DNA from: Ceratotherium simum simum
Taxonomy: Eukaryota > Chordata > Mammalia > Perissodactyla > Rhinocerotidae
Length of the DNA: 64,000 nucleotides
NCBI RefSeq assembly: GCF_000283155.1
Contig: NW_004454217.1
Coordinates: forward strand, 772,319-836,318
Reading direction: 5' to 3'
Positions 11,700-23,999 of this stretch are shown here, piece after piece. The translations under genes were made by a program, and so were the position numbers. How positions within the stretch are numbered: the stretch's first letter is position 1; each line of letters begins with the position of its first letter. A model generated the notes under the pieces. That model had not been told where the DNA came from and did not search any database. It worked only from the letters and a program-made list of their open reading frames with translations.

Positions 11700-12950
11700 A
11701 AACCTGCTTTCCTGCTTCCCCAGACCCAGGCAGGCAGCTGCTCCCCAGGCAGGAGCAGGCTCATCTCGGGCCCACTCCTGCGCACACCCACACTGTGAGA
11801 TTAGCTTCCTGGCAAAGCCCCTGAGTTTCTGGCACTGTTGTGGTCCTCCCAGGAGACGCCACCGCGGCTGCCTCGGCCCTCGCCCACCACCGGCATGTCT
11901 GAAATTTACTAGAAGCAAGAAGCAGACAACTGTGACAGCAGGTGTGACTCCTGTAGGCCTCCCTGCTTGAAATCTCCAAACGGTTGCAATTGCTCTGGAA
12001 TGGGGGTAGGGTGGGGTATAGCCCTTGCCCCAGAGCCAATCGGAACCCTGGATTGGACACATCAATGTAGCGTCTGCTCCCTTGGGACCCAGCCCCAGAG
12101 CAGATGCCAGGCCCAGATGTTCCTGCCCCCTTTTCTGGCCAGAGGCAGAGGCTCAGATGGCTGTAAGGGGAATACTGAATGACAGGCCCGCCTCTCCTCT
12201 AACAATCCAGCACAAGCCAGCACCCTGGTGTAGGCTGTCAGCCCACGGGGGTGGTACCTGCAGGCCCAGCCTCTCTCCCGGGGCCCTCTGCCCAAGCTCA
12301 GTACTTGCCGCAATCTCAGCCCGCCCCATCGTCCTGTTTGTGGGGCTCAAAATCAAACAAGGAGAGATTCAGAACAGTGATGGTTTTCTCTTCCTCCTTG
12401 AACAGCCTAAAACATTGCCATATCTATGAGAAGATGAATCTGTCAACCCAGCAGAGACCCTGAAACTGCCTGGCAAGGAATAACAGTGTCCACTGCTCTC
12501 TGTTAAAGGTCACCCTCTAGGCCCTGAGGAATTTTTCCTGAATTGCAAAGGAGGAACAGATCAAATGCCTGTCATAACACACTTCAGAAAACAAGGAGCA
12601 ACCAGAAGTTCCCACTCGTCTAAGGAATCTTTGAAAATCCTGCCTTGGGTGGAGTGACATTTGCTAACAATAAAAACAGCTCACTTGGCAGCCGGCCCTG
12701 GGTTGGGCCAAAGCTGACCGGCAGACTGTCCCTCCAGATTTTGTGTCTCACCTCTCAAGGCTTCCAGGATGTTCCCAAGAACAGCAGGAACCCTGTCTCG
12801 CCTTGGTGGGTCCCAGCCCAGCCTCCCACCCAGGCTTCCTCTCCACCCATATCACAAGGGAAGCGGCCTCTGAAAGAGAACTTTCTTTTTCTAAAGACCA
12901 GTGGGGCTACTTCACCTTTTGCCACAGTTTAAGCTGACCAGGGTCAGCTT
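11700..12950. other. GC-richer unassigned stretch
   Basis: Base composition rises noticeably here, with CCGCGG and CCTCGGCCCTCG near 11860. Several overlapping frames of 60-139 codons occur on both strands, as expected when stop codons become rare. No splice-consistent exon or known protein motif was seen. It could be a regulatory element. Confidence 0.4.
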
Positions 12951-14780
12951 AGGAAGAGTCACAGGCAGAACTACTCACAGATTTGTGTGTTTCCAACAAG
13001 TTATTTGGGTTCCTGCCCAGTTCAGATTCTGAAGGGTGGGATCATGGATGTCAAAACCACAAAAAACATTACATCAGCTATGCAGCAACAGATCTGGGTA
13101 ACGAACTTGCTACACTTCTTTACTTAGGTTTTTTTTTTTAAAGCACTAAAATAATAACTAATATTTGTAATGTACTTTTACAGGAATATGCAAAGTATCT
13201 TTTATAATTAACGTCTCATGATTGCCACAACATTCTTGTAAAGGTGGTAGCGACTTTTACCTCCTTTCCCTCTTCCTTCTCTGAAAATGTACTTTTGACT
13301 GTTTTTTTTTAAATGGCTGGCAGCACTGAAATATAACGTAGGAATAAAGTAAGATAGAATTACTAAGTCTTTTGTCCTGTGTGAATTTCCTGGCAATAAT
13401 GGTAGAAGCACGATAGAGAAAGCAACATGCCACTCGACCATCCTGCAGTGGGACACCCTTCATTGTCATCACTGAACTCTTTTAACAACTCTAGCAACTT
13501 TGGTGTGATTGGTGTGATGAGAAATGTCAGTATGACACTGATTTACAAACTACCCTGTAGCCTAGGAAGGAAATATTTTATATATATATATAGAAAAAAT
13601 ATATATGAAAATAAATGCACTCAGTAGTATTCTTTTTTCTCCCTTCAAAATAATGCTTCACTGTAACCAAGGAATTATCCTAGTTATTTAAACAACCCAT
13701 TTTTATTTGCCTATTAAAATTTTCATAGGACCATGACTTCAAAGATAAGATAATGAAAGCCCACATCTGTCTGTTGCTTTACAAATTTTAAAGCACTTTC
13801 AAATCAATTTTCGTTTCAGATTTGATCCTTAAGATCACCTGTGACTTAGGCAGAGCTGAATGTGATTGTTCTCACTTCACGGATTGGAAAATTGATGTTT
13901 ATATAGATGAGATGACCTGCTCCAAGACCTGCTGTGGGGTTAGAAATCAGACTTTTGAGCTTTTGGTTCAGGTTTGGTCCAAGCTGCCTTCCCAGAGATT
14001 TTCAGAATTTTTTTAGCTGCCTGAGAAGGGAATACTGTTAGATGACATTAGTCAAAACGTGTATAATCTAGGATCATTTCACCTCAGACAGACAGACACA
14101 CACGCACGCACACATACTCCACACACAAATTCTTGAAAGTTTTGTCTGTGTCAATTTTATTTTATTTTATTTTTTGGTAAACTGAGGATTTAAGTGCTTG
14201 TTATGAGAGGAATATTATTCTGTGACCCGGTGTGATGGTTCAAGGTTCTTGCGGCCAGGTGTGCTTCATGTGCATAAGATAAGTATCTCCACAGGTGAAT
14301 AAGGAACATTAGAGTGATCTGGCAGCTCCTGGGGAAGCTGGGAGTTGGTTTTGAGAGGATTCAAGATTTCTGAGAAAGTTGGAAGGACAGTTGGGCTAGA
14401 CTTGATTGAGCGGCCCTGGGGAAGTAGAGTTGGAATCAGTATTCCCAGGTCAGGCAGGGTGCCCAGAGACGGCGGTAGCATGGCTAGGGAAACACCCAGG
14501 CTCACTCTTGGTGCTTGCCTGACCAGGTCCTAGATGCCAGAGACCAAGGGGGTGATAGCCCACTTCAGAGGGAAAGCCCCCTCCATCTTGTCCCCTTCCC
14601 TGTCGGAGGCCAACGTCTCTAAGAAGGCTGGTGTGAAGAGATGAAGACCTTCCTAGAGGATGCGTTTTTGGGCCCTAAGGTCTGAGTCTGTATTTTATTT
14701 GATGAGCCCTGTATTTAAAATGGTTTTGAATTACGATATCTTTAGAAGGAACCTGGACTCCCTAGTTTGCTATAGGTTCA
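12951..14780. other. unassigned sequence
   Basis: Contains a (CA)n-rich tract at 14088-14130 and an AT-alternating tract at 13575-13610. No coding or repeat family was identified. Confidence 0.4.
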
Positions 14781-14799
14781 AGCACTGCCTACTGTCTGT

Positions 14800-16765
14800 T
14801 TTTTTTTTAATAACAACTTTATTGAGATAAAATTCACATGGAATAAAAATTCACCATTCTAAAGTGTAGAATTCAGCGCTTTTTATTACAAGGTTGTGCA
14901 TTGATCACCACTATCTCATTGCAGAACATTTTCATCACCTCAGAAAGAAACTTCATACCCATTAGCAGTCACTCCTTGTTCCCCTTCTCCCACCGCCAAC
15001 CCCTGGCAGCCACTAATCTACTTTGTGTCTCTATGGATTTGCCTGTTTGGGACATTTCCTATAAATGGAATCATACAACTTGTGGCCTTTTGTGTCTGGC
15101 TTCTTTCACTTAGCATAATATTTTCAACGTTTGTCCATGTTGTAGCATGTATCAGTACTTCATTCCTTTTTATGGCCGAATAAGCTTCCATTGTATGGGT
15201 ATACTGCATTTTGTTTATTCATTCACAAATTGATGGACATTTGGGTTGTTTCTGCTTTCTGCTTGTTATAAATAATGCTGGCTGTGAACATTTGCGTACA
15301 AGTTTTTGTGTGGACATATGTTTTCCGTTTTCTTTCATATATACCTAAGAGTGGGATTGCTGAGTCGTACGGTAACTCTGTGTTTAACTTTTTGAAGAAA
15401 TGTCAAATTGTTTTTAAAGTGGCTGCACCATTTTATAATCCAGCCAGCAATGACGAAGGGTTTCAATCTCTCTACATCCTCAATAACACTTGTTTTCTTT
15501 TTGATTCTGCCATCCTAGGGGGTGTGAAGTGGTTTTTCATTGTGGTTTTGACTTCAATTTCCCTAATGACCCATGATGTTGAGAATCTTTAGTATGTTTA
15601 TTGGCCATTTGTATAACTTCTTTGGAGAAATGTTTATTCAAATCCTTTGTCCATTTTTTAATTGGGCATTTTTTTCATTGTTGAGTTTATGAGTTGTTTA
15701 TATGTTTTCGATACAAGTCTCTTACATGATTTGCAAATATTTTCTCCAGTGAGTTGACTTTTCACTTTTTTAGTGGTGTTCTCTGAAGCACAAAAGTTTT
15801 AAATTTTGATAAAGTCCAACTTATCTATGTTTTCTTTTGTTTCTTGTGTTTTTAGTGTCATAGCTAAGAAACCATTGCCCAATCCAAGGGGATAAAGATT
15901 TACACCTATATTTTATTTTTAGGAGTTTTATAGTTTTCGCTCTTACGTTTAGATTGGTGATCCATTTTGAGTTAATTTTTGTTAGATGTAAAGAAGGAGT
16001 TCAACTTTGTTTTTTAGCATGTGGTTATCCAGTTGCCTAGCGCCATTTGTTGACAAGACTATTCTTTCCCCATTGAATTGTCTTAGTACCCTCGTTGAAA
16101 ATCAATTGACTGTAGATGTATGAGTTTATTTCTGGACTCTCAGTTCTATTTCATTTATCTGTCTATCTTTATGCCAGTACCACACTGTCTTGATTTAGTA
16201 TAACTCTGTAGTCAGTTTTGAGACTGGGGGTGTGATCCCTCCAATTTTGTTCTTTTTCAAGATTGTCTGGCTATTCTGGGTCTCTTGAGTTTCCATGTGA
16301 ATTTTAGGATCAGCTTCAATTTCTGCAAAAAAGGCACCTGGGATTTTGAAAGGTATTGTGTTGACTCTGTAAACCAGTTTGGGGAGTGTTGGCATTTTAA
16401 CAATATTAATTGTTCCGATCCATGAACATGCACCGTCTTTCCTTTATTTAGATCTTTATTTTCTTTCAACAGTATTTTGTAGCTTTCAGTGTGAAAGTCT
16501 TGTACTTTTTTGTTACATTTATTCCTAAGTATTTTATTCTTTTTGAGAGTGGGATGGGAATGAGGAAAGTTAAAACACCGCAAAGATCACTGTTCTCACA
16601 GAGGTTAAGTCATTTTTACTGAAAAATGCTCTTCCAATTGTAAGCCTTTGGTTAATTTCCAGAGTTTTGAAACAGTTGATTTTGACAATTTTTGCCAGTG
16701 TTCTCATTTCTTTTATGAAGGAGTGGATTTTTGGAAGTCTTTACTCTGACATACTAGAAATCAGA
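14800..16765 (-). repeat. LINE-1 3' portion
   Basis: The plus strand begins with a T tract and 'aacaactttattgagataaaattcacat', the antisense L1 3' end, and proceeds through the ORF2 C-terminal region to about 16550. The last 200 bp are less certain. Imperfect repeats ACTGCCTACTGTCTGT (14784-14799) and ACTGCCTATTGTTTAT (16766-16781) may be the target-site duplication. The frames are broken by many stops. Confidence 0.75.
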
Positions 16766-16904
16766 ACTGCCTATTGTTTATACCACTGCCTTATTTAGGT
16801 TACCTGCCTGGTCTCTGAGGACATTTGGGCTATAGAGGCAGGTGACACAGAGAGGTGTGACACAGAAGTTCATTGAGTCACAGGGCATCTTGGTGGCTGT
16901 CAAA

Positions 16905-16946
16905 GTTATATTAATAGACAGATATGTTATATTAACAGACAGATAT
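16905..16946. repeat. 21-bp tandem duplication
   Basis: GTTATATTAATAGACAGATA(T) is followed directly by the same unit with one change (C for T). Confidence 0.85.
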
Positions 16947-17679
16947 ATTGGGCCAAAATTCCCATCACTGAGGCCACTGAGAGTGATATAACTGAGGTGT
17001 TAGGAGTTGTTCCTCAGTGAATTGGAAGTGAGAGAGCAGTGAAGTGTCCAATAATAAGGCATGTTTTTTTTTATGATTCTTGGTAGAGGCTCCAACCAAG
17101 AGGAATATCATTAAATCTCAAATCTAGGAATGACAAATGTATTTCAAGTGTCAACTGTAATCAATCCATAGTTATAACCTGGAGCTCGGTGTTGAGAAGA
17201 TTCTGCGATCACATGTGTGCTTAGTGCCAATCATTGTATTGGTCTGGTCCGGCCAGGAAATCGTGGCCACTATGGGGGGTAACTGAGGAGAGTTTAATAA
17301 AGGGAATATTTAGGAAGCTGTGGGCAGAGTTTAAGGAAGTCAGTAAAGGAAGTTGCTATACCATAGGCCAGAAATAGTGATTACTATTCTGAGGCATAAA
17401 GGACCTTTAATAGGATTGATTAAAGAAATGAGAATTTTAGTGATTGATGTAGAGTTCTTCTTTTGGCCATTTCTTAGTACCATTACTGAGATTAATTATA
17501 CTAAAGTCAATATTTTATCCTTAAAAATTTCAGAATTTCTTGATTGAAAGTGCTTGGGAACATTTTTAGAGCTAAACAAATATAATTTATTAACTTCTCT
17601 CAAACATTCCAACTCCATCTAATATAGTGAGAGATTCCACATTACCAAGGAGTTTCACTATAGACTTCATCATCTTGCT

Positions 17680-18350
17680 TAATCCTCACGACAAATAAAT
17701 TGCATTGCAAAGTCTGAGTGTCCTCAAGACCATCCTCACTTCTGACACCACTGCAAGTTTGAGAGTCCCAAAATCACCCTCAGGTTTGATAATTTGCTAG
17801 AAGGACTCACAGAACTCACTAAAAGCTCTTCTACTCACAGTTATAGTTTGTTACAGTGAAAGGATACACATTAAAATCAGTGGAGAAGAGAGGCACATAG
17901 GGCACATGTCCAGTTCCAAGCATGAGCTTCCAGTTGTCCTCTCCCAATGGAGTTGTGGACAGTGCTAATTTCTCTCAATAATGCGTGATGATACACATGG
18001 AATATTGCCCACTAGGATGCTTGCCTGAGTTTTGGTGTCCACAGTTTTTATTGAGCTTGGTCATATAATCATGGTTGACTGCCCGCATGGCTAACCTTAG
18101 TCTCCAGTCCCTCCAGAGGTCAAACTAATACTGATGGCCCAAGATCCCCCACAATAAATCACATTGTTAGCATAGACCATCTGGCGTGGCCCAAGGTCCC
18201 CAAGTAAACAAAGACACTCTCATCAGGCAGGCTATTCCAAGGTCTTAGAGGTTACCTTACAAGAGCTAAGGGCAAAGGCCAGACCTCTCTTTGGGCAAAT
18301 TTTAATCCTTTACTACACAAGCATGTACTAGGGTTATAGAATCCTAATAT
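17680..18350. repeat. ancient interspersed repeat, class uncertain
   Basis: The phrases 'tagtttgttacagtgaaaggata', 'tcacattgttagcatagaccat' and 'tctggcgtggcccaagg' belong to a recurrent mammalian repeat that I recognise but cannot classify with certainty. No coding content. The preceding stretch, 16950-17680, is unassigned. Confidence 0.45.
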
Positions 18351-18544
18351 AAAAACAGAATGAAGGAAATCCTGCAGGCAGGCAGACATCTGATAGGGAT
18401 TTTCCTTTTGTCTTTGTAGCTCAGCGATATTTCAGTGTATATAAGAATTACTGTACACAAATTTTGTATATTGTATGTCATGGGCTATGTAAGGGACCTT
18501 CAAGGGACTTTTTTACAACTTGACCTTTAAAAGTACCTTCTCAT

Positions 18545-18787
18545 GGGGGCCAGCCCAGTAGCATAATGGTTAAGTTCATGCATTCCGCCTCCGCAGCCTG
18601 GGATTCACGGGTTTGGATCCTGGGCATGGACCTATGCACCGCTTATCAAGCCATGCTGTGGCAGGCATCCCACATATAAAGTAGAGTAAGATGGGCACAG
18701 ATGTTAGCCCAGGGCCAATCTTCCTGAGCAAAAAGAGGAGGATTGGCAACAGATGTTAGCTCAGGGCCAATCTTCCTCATCAAAAAA
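18545..18787 (+). repeat. ERE SINE, long-tail subtype
   Basis: It has a tRNA-like head GGCCAGCCCAGTAGCATAAT with B-box GGTTTGGATCC, then the tail in which 'gatgttagc(c/t)cagggccaatcttcct' appears twice. It is flanked by an imperfect 14-bp duplication, AAGTACCTTCTCAT (18531) and AAGTTCCTTCTCAC (18788). Confidence 0.92.
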
Positions 18788-18863
18788 AAGTTCCTTCTCA
18801 CTATTGCCAGCTCCCACCACAACAAAATATATAAGCCACTGCTGCTATAAAGAAACAAACACA

Positions 18864-19064
18864 GGGTTGGCCCCGTGGCTTAGCGGTTAAGTGCGCGCAC
18901 TCTGCTGCTGGCGGCCTGGGTTCGGATCCCGGGCGCGCACCGATGCACTGCTTCTCCGGCCATGCTGAGGCCGCATCCCACATACAGCAACTAGAAGGAA
19001 GTGCAACTATGACATACAACTATCTACTGGGGCTTTGGGGGAAAAAATAAATAAAATTTAAAAA
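18864..19064 (+). repeat. ERE1-type SINE with perfect duplication
   Basis: It starts GGTTGGCCCCGTGGCTTAGC, has B-box GGTTCGGATCC and ends with the 'tatctactggggctttggggg' tail plus A-rich sequence. The 15-bp flank AAAGAAACAAACACA occurs exactly at 18849 and 19065. This is a relatively young insertion. Confidence 0.95.
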
Positions 19065-19386
19065 AAAGAAACAAACACAAAACCAACCAAACAAAAATAC
19101 CCTACATAATGAAAATGTTTTTACAGAAGATTTAATCTGGAAATTCAATTTCTGTTAGAGCTACAATTAAGATTCTAGCCATGAAAACTGCATTAGGTCA
19201 TACATTTCTTCAACTCATTGGCTTATGACTGTGAAACAAATAGCTAAGAACTCTCAGGACCATTTTTGGGGTGTCTCCTTCTAGTGCAAAGTTGGCTAGA
19301 GAATAAGGAAATTATGTGACCTATAAGGTTATTTAAGAGTATACGATTAGGCATTCTCAATCTATAGATTTAAAAAAGATGGTTTA

Positions 19387-19626
19387 GGGACTGGCCCAGT
19401 GGCCTAGTGGTTAAGTTTGCGTGTTCTGCTTTGGTGGCCCAGGGCTCACAGGTTCGAATCCCGGGCACGGACATATGCACCACTTGTCAAGCCATGCTGT
19501 GGCAGCGTCCCATATAGAGTAGAGGAAGATGGACACGGATGTTAGCCCCGGGCCAATCTTCCTCAGCAGAAAGAGGAGGATTGGCATTGGATGTTAGCTC
19601 AGGACTAATCTTCCTCACACACACAC
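19387..19626 (+). repeat. ERE SINE, long-tail subtype
   Basis: Head GGGACTGGCCCAGTGGCCTA, B-box GGTTCGAATCC, and the duplicated 'gatgttagc' tail ending in CA repeats. The flanks AAAAAGATGGTTTA and AAAAAGATAGTTTA are a 14-bp duplication with one change. Confidence 0.93.
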
Positions 19627-20467
19627 AAAAAGATAGTTTACAAAGTCATTTGAAGAAAATTTTATAATAAAGAAATTAATTATTATAAGTAAGTAAAGAG
19701 TAACATTTTCTCTGTTTCTCACAAAATTCACTCTTTCAGAAGTGTGAACATCTTTGACTTTGGTGGGCATATAACAGCACTGGGTTCTGCCTTCCTGGCT
19801 GAAATATTGTAGATCATCTTGATATAATTTATCAATCAAAAGCATTCTCTCCATAAACCTTAATAAGTTAGCAATGAATTTCTGTGGTGAAAAGGGTTTT
19901 TTTACTTCTTTTTTTACATTTTGATTTGGAGCATGCCCTTTGCTGGGGCCATGTTTCTAAGAGAACAGCTATTCTCACTAACGGTTACATGCAGCCTGTC
20001 CTCCTTACATCATGAATTCAAATACCCAACAAAATATCCCATTACCAATAAATTTATTTTTTGTATGACACATTAGTAGTTAACCTTGCAAATTTGCTTT
20101 TTCAAAAAAAAAAATACCCTTTGTTGCACAATAGATTGAACCAATAGTTTCCAGACTTTGTGATATTAAAGACTAGGAAAATTACCAAAATTTTGGGGGG
20201 AACTGACATAGAATTGTCAAATATTTGCTTTTGCCAAATAAAGACATTACAAGGGGAAAAAATCCCCTAGAATCCAATATGAGTTCATTTCATGAAAGAA
20301 CACTTTTGTAGTTGATATATAAGTTAATCAATATGATTTACTGATTTTTTGTCTTGTTTTTCTGCTTACATCCTACTTTTTCTGTCTGGGTTCAATATCA
20401 ATCCTTGAGAAGTAATTTCAGTGAAGATTTGTGAGTAACAAACTTGGTTACTGTGAGTGATTGAAAC

Positions 20468-20690
20468 CAAGGAATCTGGGGCAGAGTGCCTGCACTTAAA
20501 TCCTGGTTTGGACACTTACTAACTGTGTGACCTTGGGCAAGTTACTTAACCTCCCTGTATCTTAGTTTCATCATCTCTAATATAGTAATATTAATAGTAT
20601 CTATCTCAGAGGGTTGTTGTGGGGATTACTGACTTAAAATATGTAAGGCACTGAGAACACTACCTTGTAAAATTGTATTATATAGCGCTT
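20468..20690 (+). repeat. MIR SINE, nearly full length
   Basis: Contains a perfect MIR core GTGTGACCTTGGGCAAGTTA plus 'cttaacctccctgtatctta' and 'gttgttgtggggatta'. The preceding 19641-20467 is unassigned AT-rich sequence. Confidence 0.85.
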
Positions 20691-20729
20691 GCTATTATTA
20701 TTAATCTGTCTATGTATGAAAATGTCCTT

Positions 20730-22440
20730 ATTTTGTCCTCATTCTTGAATTATAGTTTAGTTAAACATGGAATCTATGTTGACCATTATTGCCTTTAGCA
20801 TTTTCAAGATATTACTCTACTATCTTCTTGCATCTATTGTTGTGGATGAGAAGTCTTTTGCCATTATGACTGTTTTTCCTTTATAGGTAAGAATCTCTTT
20901 TCTCTCTGATTTGCTTTTAAGGTTTTTCTCTTTACATTTGACGTTGTGTAACTTAGGATTAGATTCTGCTGCAAGTGATTTAAAAAAGACTCTAAATCAG
21001 AGTGGTTTATACAAGATAGAAGCTTATTTCTTTCTGACATAAATTAGGCCATCCAGGTGCCGTTTCATGATGTCAGGGGCTCAGGGACCCTTCTATAGTA
21101 TTGTTCCACCATTCTCAGCAAGTAGATTCTCTACTCGAACTTAAACCATAACATCTGCATTCTAGTTACCAGGAAGGAAAAAGTACAGAGAAGGGCCTAC
21201 CTCCTCCTTTTCAGGACATTTCTAGAAATTGTACATGATGTTTTGGTTATATCCCAGAACATAGTCATATGGTGAATCCAGATACAAGGGAACCCAGGAA
21301 ATATGGTCTTTATTCTGGGCAGCCAAAGTCCCAGCTAAAAATGGGCAATTCTGTGAATAAGGCGGAGGGGGTATTAGTTATTGGGAACAAGTAGTAATCT
21401 CTATCATAGCCATTTTTTATTATAAATTTCTCTCATAGTCCTTCTATTATGTTCTTCTGGAATGCTTATTAATATTCTGTTCTCTGTGCTTCTTTCTTTT
21501 TAATATTTCTTTTCATATTTTTGTCTTGCATTCTGTGAGATTTCTTCAGCTCTATCTTCCAATTTACTGATTTTCTTTTAAGCTATGTTTAGTCTACTAA
21601 GTTTTTTAAAAAAGATATATGTTTTATCTTTAGAATTTCTATAGATTTTCCCCCAAAATATGCTTATTATTTTTTTATGCTGTTCTGGTTTTTCTATATA
21701 GTTTTTATTCTTTTATGTCTTGAATCATTTAATCATATTTATTTTATAGTCTTTTTGCTCTATTGTCTGTAATTCTTGGGTCATGGATTCTGCTAACTTC
21801 CTCCCCTGGAAGATAGATAGATACATAGAGAGGTAGATTTTTTTCCCCCATCTCATCTTGAGTATTTCTTTTCATGGTGTCTCATGTATCCAGGATTGTA
21901 AACTGTTACTATGGGGCACTTTTGTATTTGTCTCTATCATGGTCCTATCGGGGTTTCCCTGGTTCAAGCCAGTTTTTTTGTTGCTACCTTGGTTTGGGTT
22001 TCCTGCGCTACTCATGAATACTCGTTTGGCCCCCCACTCCTGTGCACAGCTCAGTTTGGGAGGTATGTCATCTGGGTAGTAATCAATCTGCTTTCTCCTC
22101 TAATTCTCAGGCTAATGGGAGGAGATATTCTAGAATCCTTTTCACAGCAGCAAAGCTCTTCTAGGATCTTGGCTCTGTGCTCAGAGCTAACTCCACTGTA
22201 CATGGGGCCTCAGCTCCCAGTCCCTAAGTTCAATTTCCGATCCTACTTCTCCAGCTGTCTATGAAGCCTCACCTCTTGCTCACTACTTTTTAGTGTTCTC
22301 TTCATTTCGGGCACCTGAGCATTTCAATTCTTGTTTTAGTGCTTAGTTGTGTATTTCAAATGTTTTCATTATATTTTATCAAGATTTATCTGTGTTATGA
22401 ATGATGGGTGCTTCCCACATCAACTTAGTCCATCACAGTG
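20730..22440 (-). repeat. ancient LINE-1, interrupted
   Basis: Antisense L1 text lies at 20730-20955 ('ttttcaagatattactctactatcttcttgc', 'gatgagaagtctttt') and again at 21480-21800 ('gatttcttcagctctatcttccaatttactga'). Between them, 20958-21400 is a different ancient repeat. The part from 21850 to 22440 is probably the same L1 but is less certain. Confidence 0.6.
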
Positions 22441-22611
22441 ATAAGAAGCCTAACAAAGAGCATTTTAAATCCCAAAAAGCAGTAAAATTACAATCTCTCA
22501 ATAAAAGTGTTGAAATTATTTGCTTTGATACTACATACACTATCCTTGTTTTTCATTTGTAATGAGTCAGCATTGATCTCTGGGTTGACATTTGGGAATT
22601 AAGGGACAGAG

Positions 22612-22830
22612 CATTGAGAAACCTAGATTCTGGTCCTGGCTTTGTTGCTTGCTAACTGCAAACTTGGAGACATTACTTAAGTTCTCTGAGCCTATTATTA
22701 GCTGTAAAATTGGCATACTATTATTTGCCCTGCTTCATAGGATTATTGCAAAGATCAAATGAGATAATGGATTTGAAAATGCTCTGAAGCTTAAAATGCA
22801 TCATACAAATTTATGGTATTATTAAAAGCA
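22612..22830 (+). repeat. MIR SINE
   Basis: Diverged MIR core 'aacttggagacattacttaagttctctgagcc', then 'gattattgcaaagatcaaatgaga' and 'gctctgaagct'. A short (TTTGG)3 run lies at 22913-22928. Confidence 0.7.
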
Positions 22831-23201
22831 AAGTTAAGGGTTGAAAACTATTAGCACATTCATTAAGATATTTTTAAAATATTAAGTTGCATGAAGGATT
22901 ATTTTTTTTAGTTTGGTTTGGTTTGGTAACCCGAAAAAAATTTTGTGTCCTGGTAAAAGCTGTCATTCTATGAAAATACCTAATAAGGGAACTACTTGAA
23001 AACATTCAAATATTCTTGTGAAATTTAAGAGCACTATTTGTACTAACAGGCAGTCATAACTTTAACAGACTATGGAATTCATTGTGGAGAGACACACCCT
23101 TAGCAGTTAAAAAACAGAGAACTAAAGCTGGAAGTCACCATTGCATTTTGTTATCATGCATTTTCTCCAGCATGGATACTGAAAGTTCACTTACTATTTT
23201 T

Positions 23202-23444
23202 GTGTGTGTGAGTGAGGAAGATTAGCCCTGAGCTAACATCCAATGCCAATCCTCCTCTTTTTGCTGAGGAAGATTGGCCCTGAGCTAACATCCGTGTCCA
23301 TCTTCCTCTACTTTATATGGGACGCCATCACAGCATGGCTTGACAAGTGGTGCGTCAGTGCACACCAGGGATCCGAACCTGCGAACCCCAGGCCGCCGAA
23401 AGTGGAGCACGCACACTTAATCCCTATGCCACCAGGCAGGCCCC
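23202..23444 (-). repeat. ERE SINE, long-tail subtype
   Basis: Antisense copy: the duplicated 'gaggaagattggccctgagctaacatc' tail, then CCAGGGATCCGAACC (B-box) and the head complement 'ggcaggcccc'. The flank TCACTTACTATTTT occurs on both sides (23187 and 23445). Confidence 0.92.
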
Positions 23445-23503
23445 TCACTTACTATTTTGTGAGGAACCATAAACTTTTATTAATGCAGAAAAGATATCCT
23501 CAT

Positions 23504-23717
23504 GTATTTTTTTTTAATAATTTTATTTATTTATTTTTTCCTCCAAAGCCCCAGTAGATAGTTGTATGTCATAGCTGCACATCCTTCTAGTTGCTGTATG
23601 TGGGACGCAGCCTCAGCATGGCCGGAGAAGCGGTGCGTTGGTGCGCGCCAGGGATCCAATCCTGGGCCACCAGCAGCGGAGCGCGCCCACCCAACCGCTA
23701 AGCCACGGGGCCGGCCC
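23504..23717 (-). repeat. ERE1-type SINE
   Basis: Antisense copy with T-rich start, 'ccaaagccccagtagatagttg' and the head complement CCACGGGGCCGGCCC. The flanks AAGATATCCTCAT (23491) and AAGATGTCCTCAT (23718) form a 13-bp duplication with one change. It sits only 60 bp from the previous SINE. Confidence 0.94.
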
Positions 23718-23999
23718 AAGATGTCCTCATATTTGCAAACGTTGAGAACCACCAACCTAGCCTATGGTAGTAGTCCACTAACTGGGCTCTTTGGCTCCAA
23801 ACCCTCTGTCTCTCACTAAAAGATATTCTCTAAGACAGAAGGACTGGGTCAATCCTCAATGATGTTTGTCAGTCAACTGTGAGGGCTGCTGCAGAGAATT
23901 TGCAATTTCCTAATGGTTAAAGTACTGTTTGCAAATGATTTACTTAAAAGAAAATTAGAGACTGACTCAAGATGGCAGACTAATCATACACATCTACCG

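Noticed and set aside
11646..12065. 139-codon minus-strand frame and its overlaps
   Set aside because: Several frames are open on both strands at once because stops are rare in this GC-richer stretch; none shows splice support or a known motif.
18545..18620. tRNA gene candidates at ERE heads (A and B box motifs)
   Set aside because: The heads are tRNA-derived but diverged, cannot form a full cloverleaf and are followed by SINE tails with target duplications.
18801..19019. Minus-strand frame with CCMWDAASAWPEKQC and similar frames at 23562, 34081 and 23531
   Set aside because: The same peptide recurs wherever an ERE1 SINE lies; it is SINE sequence read in an open frame.
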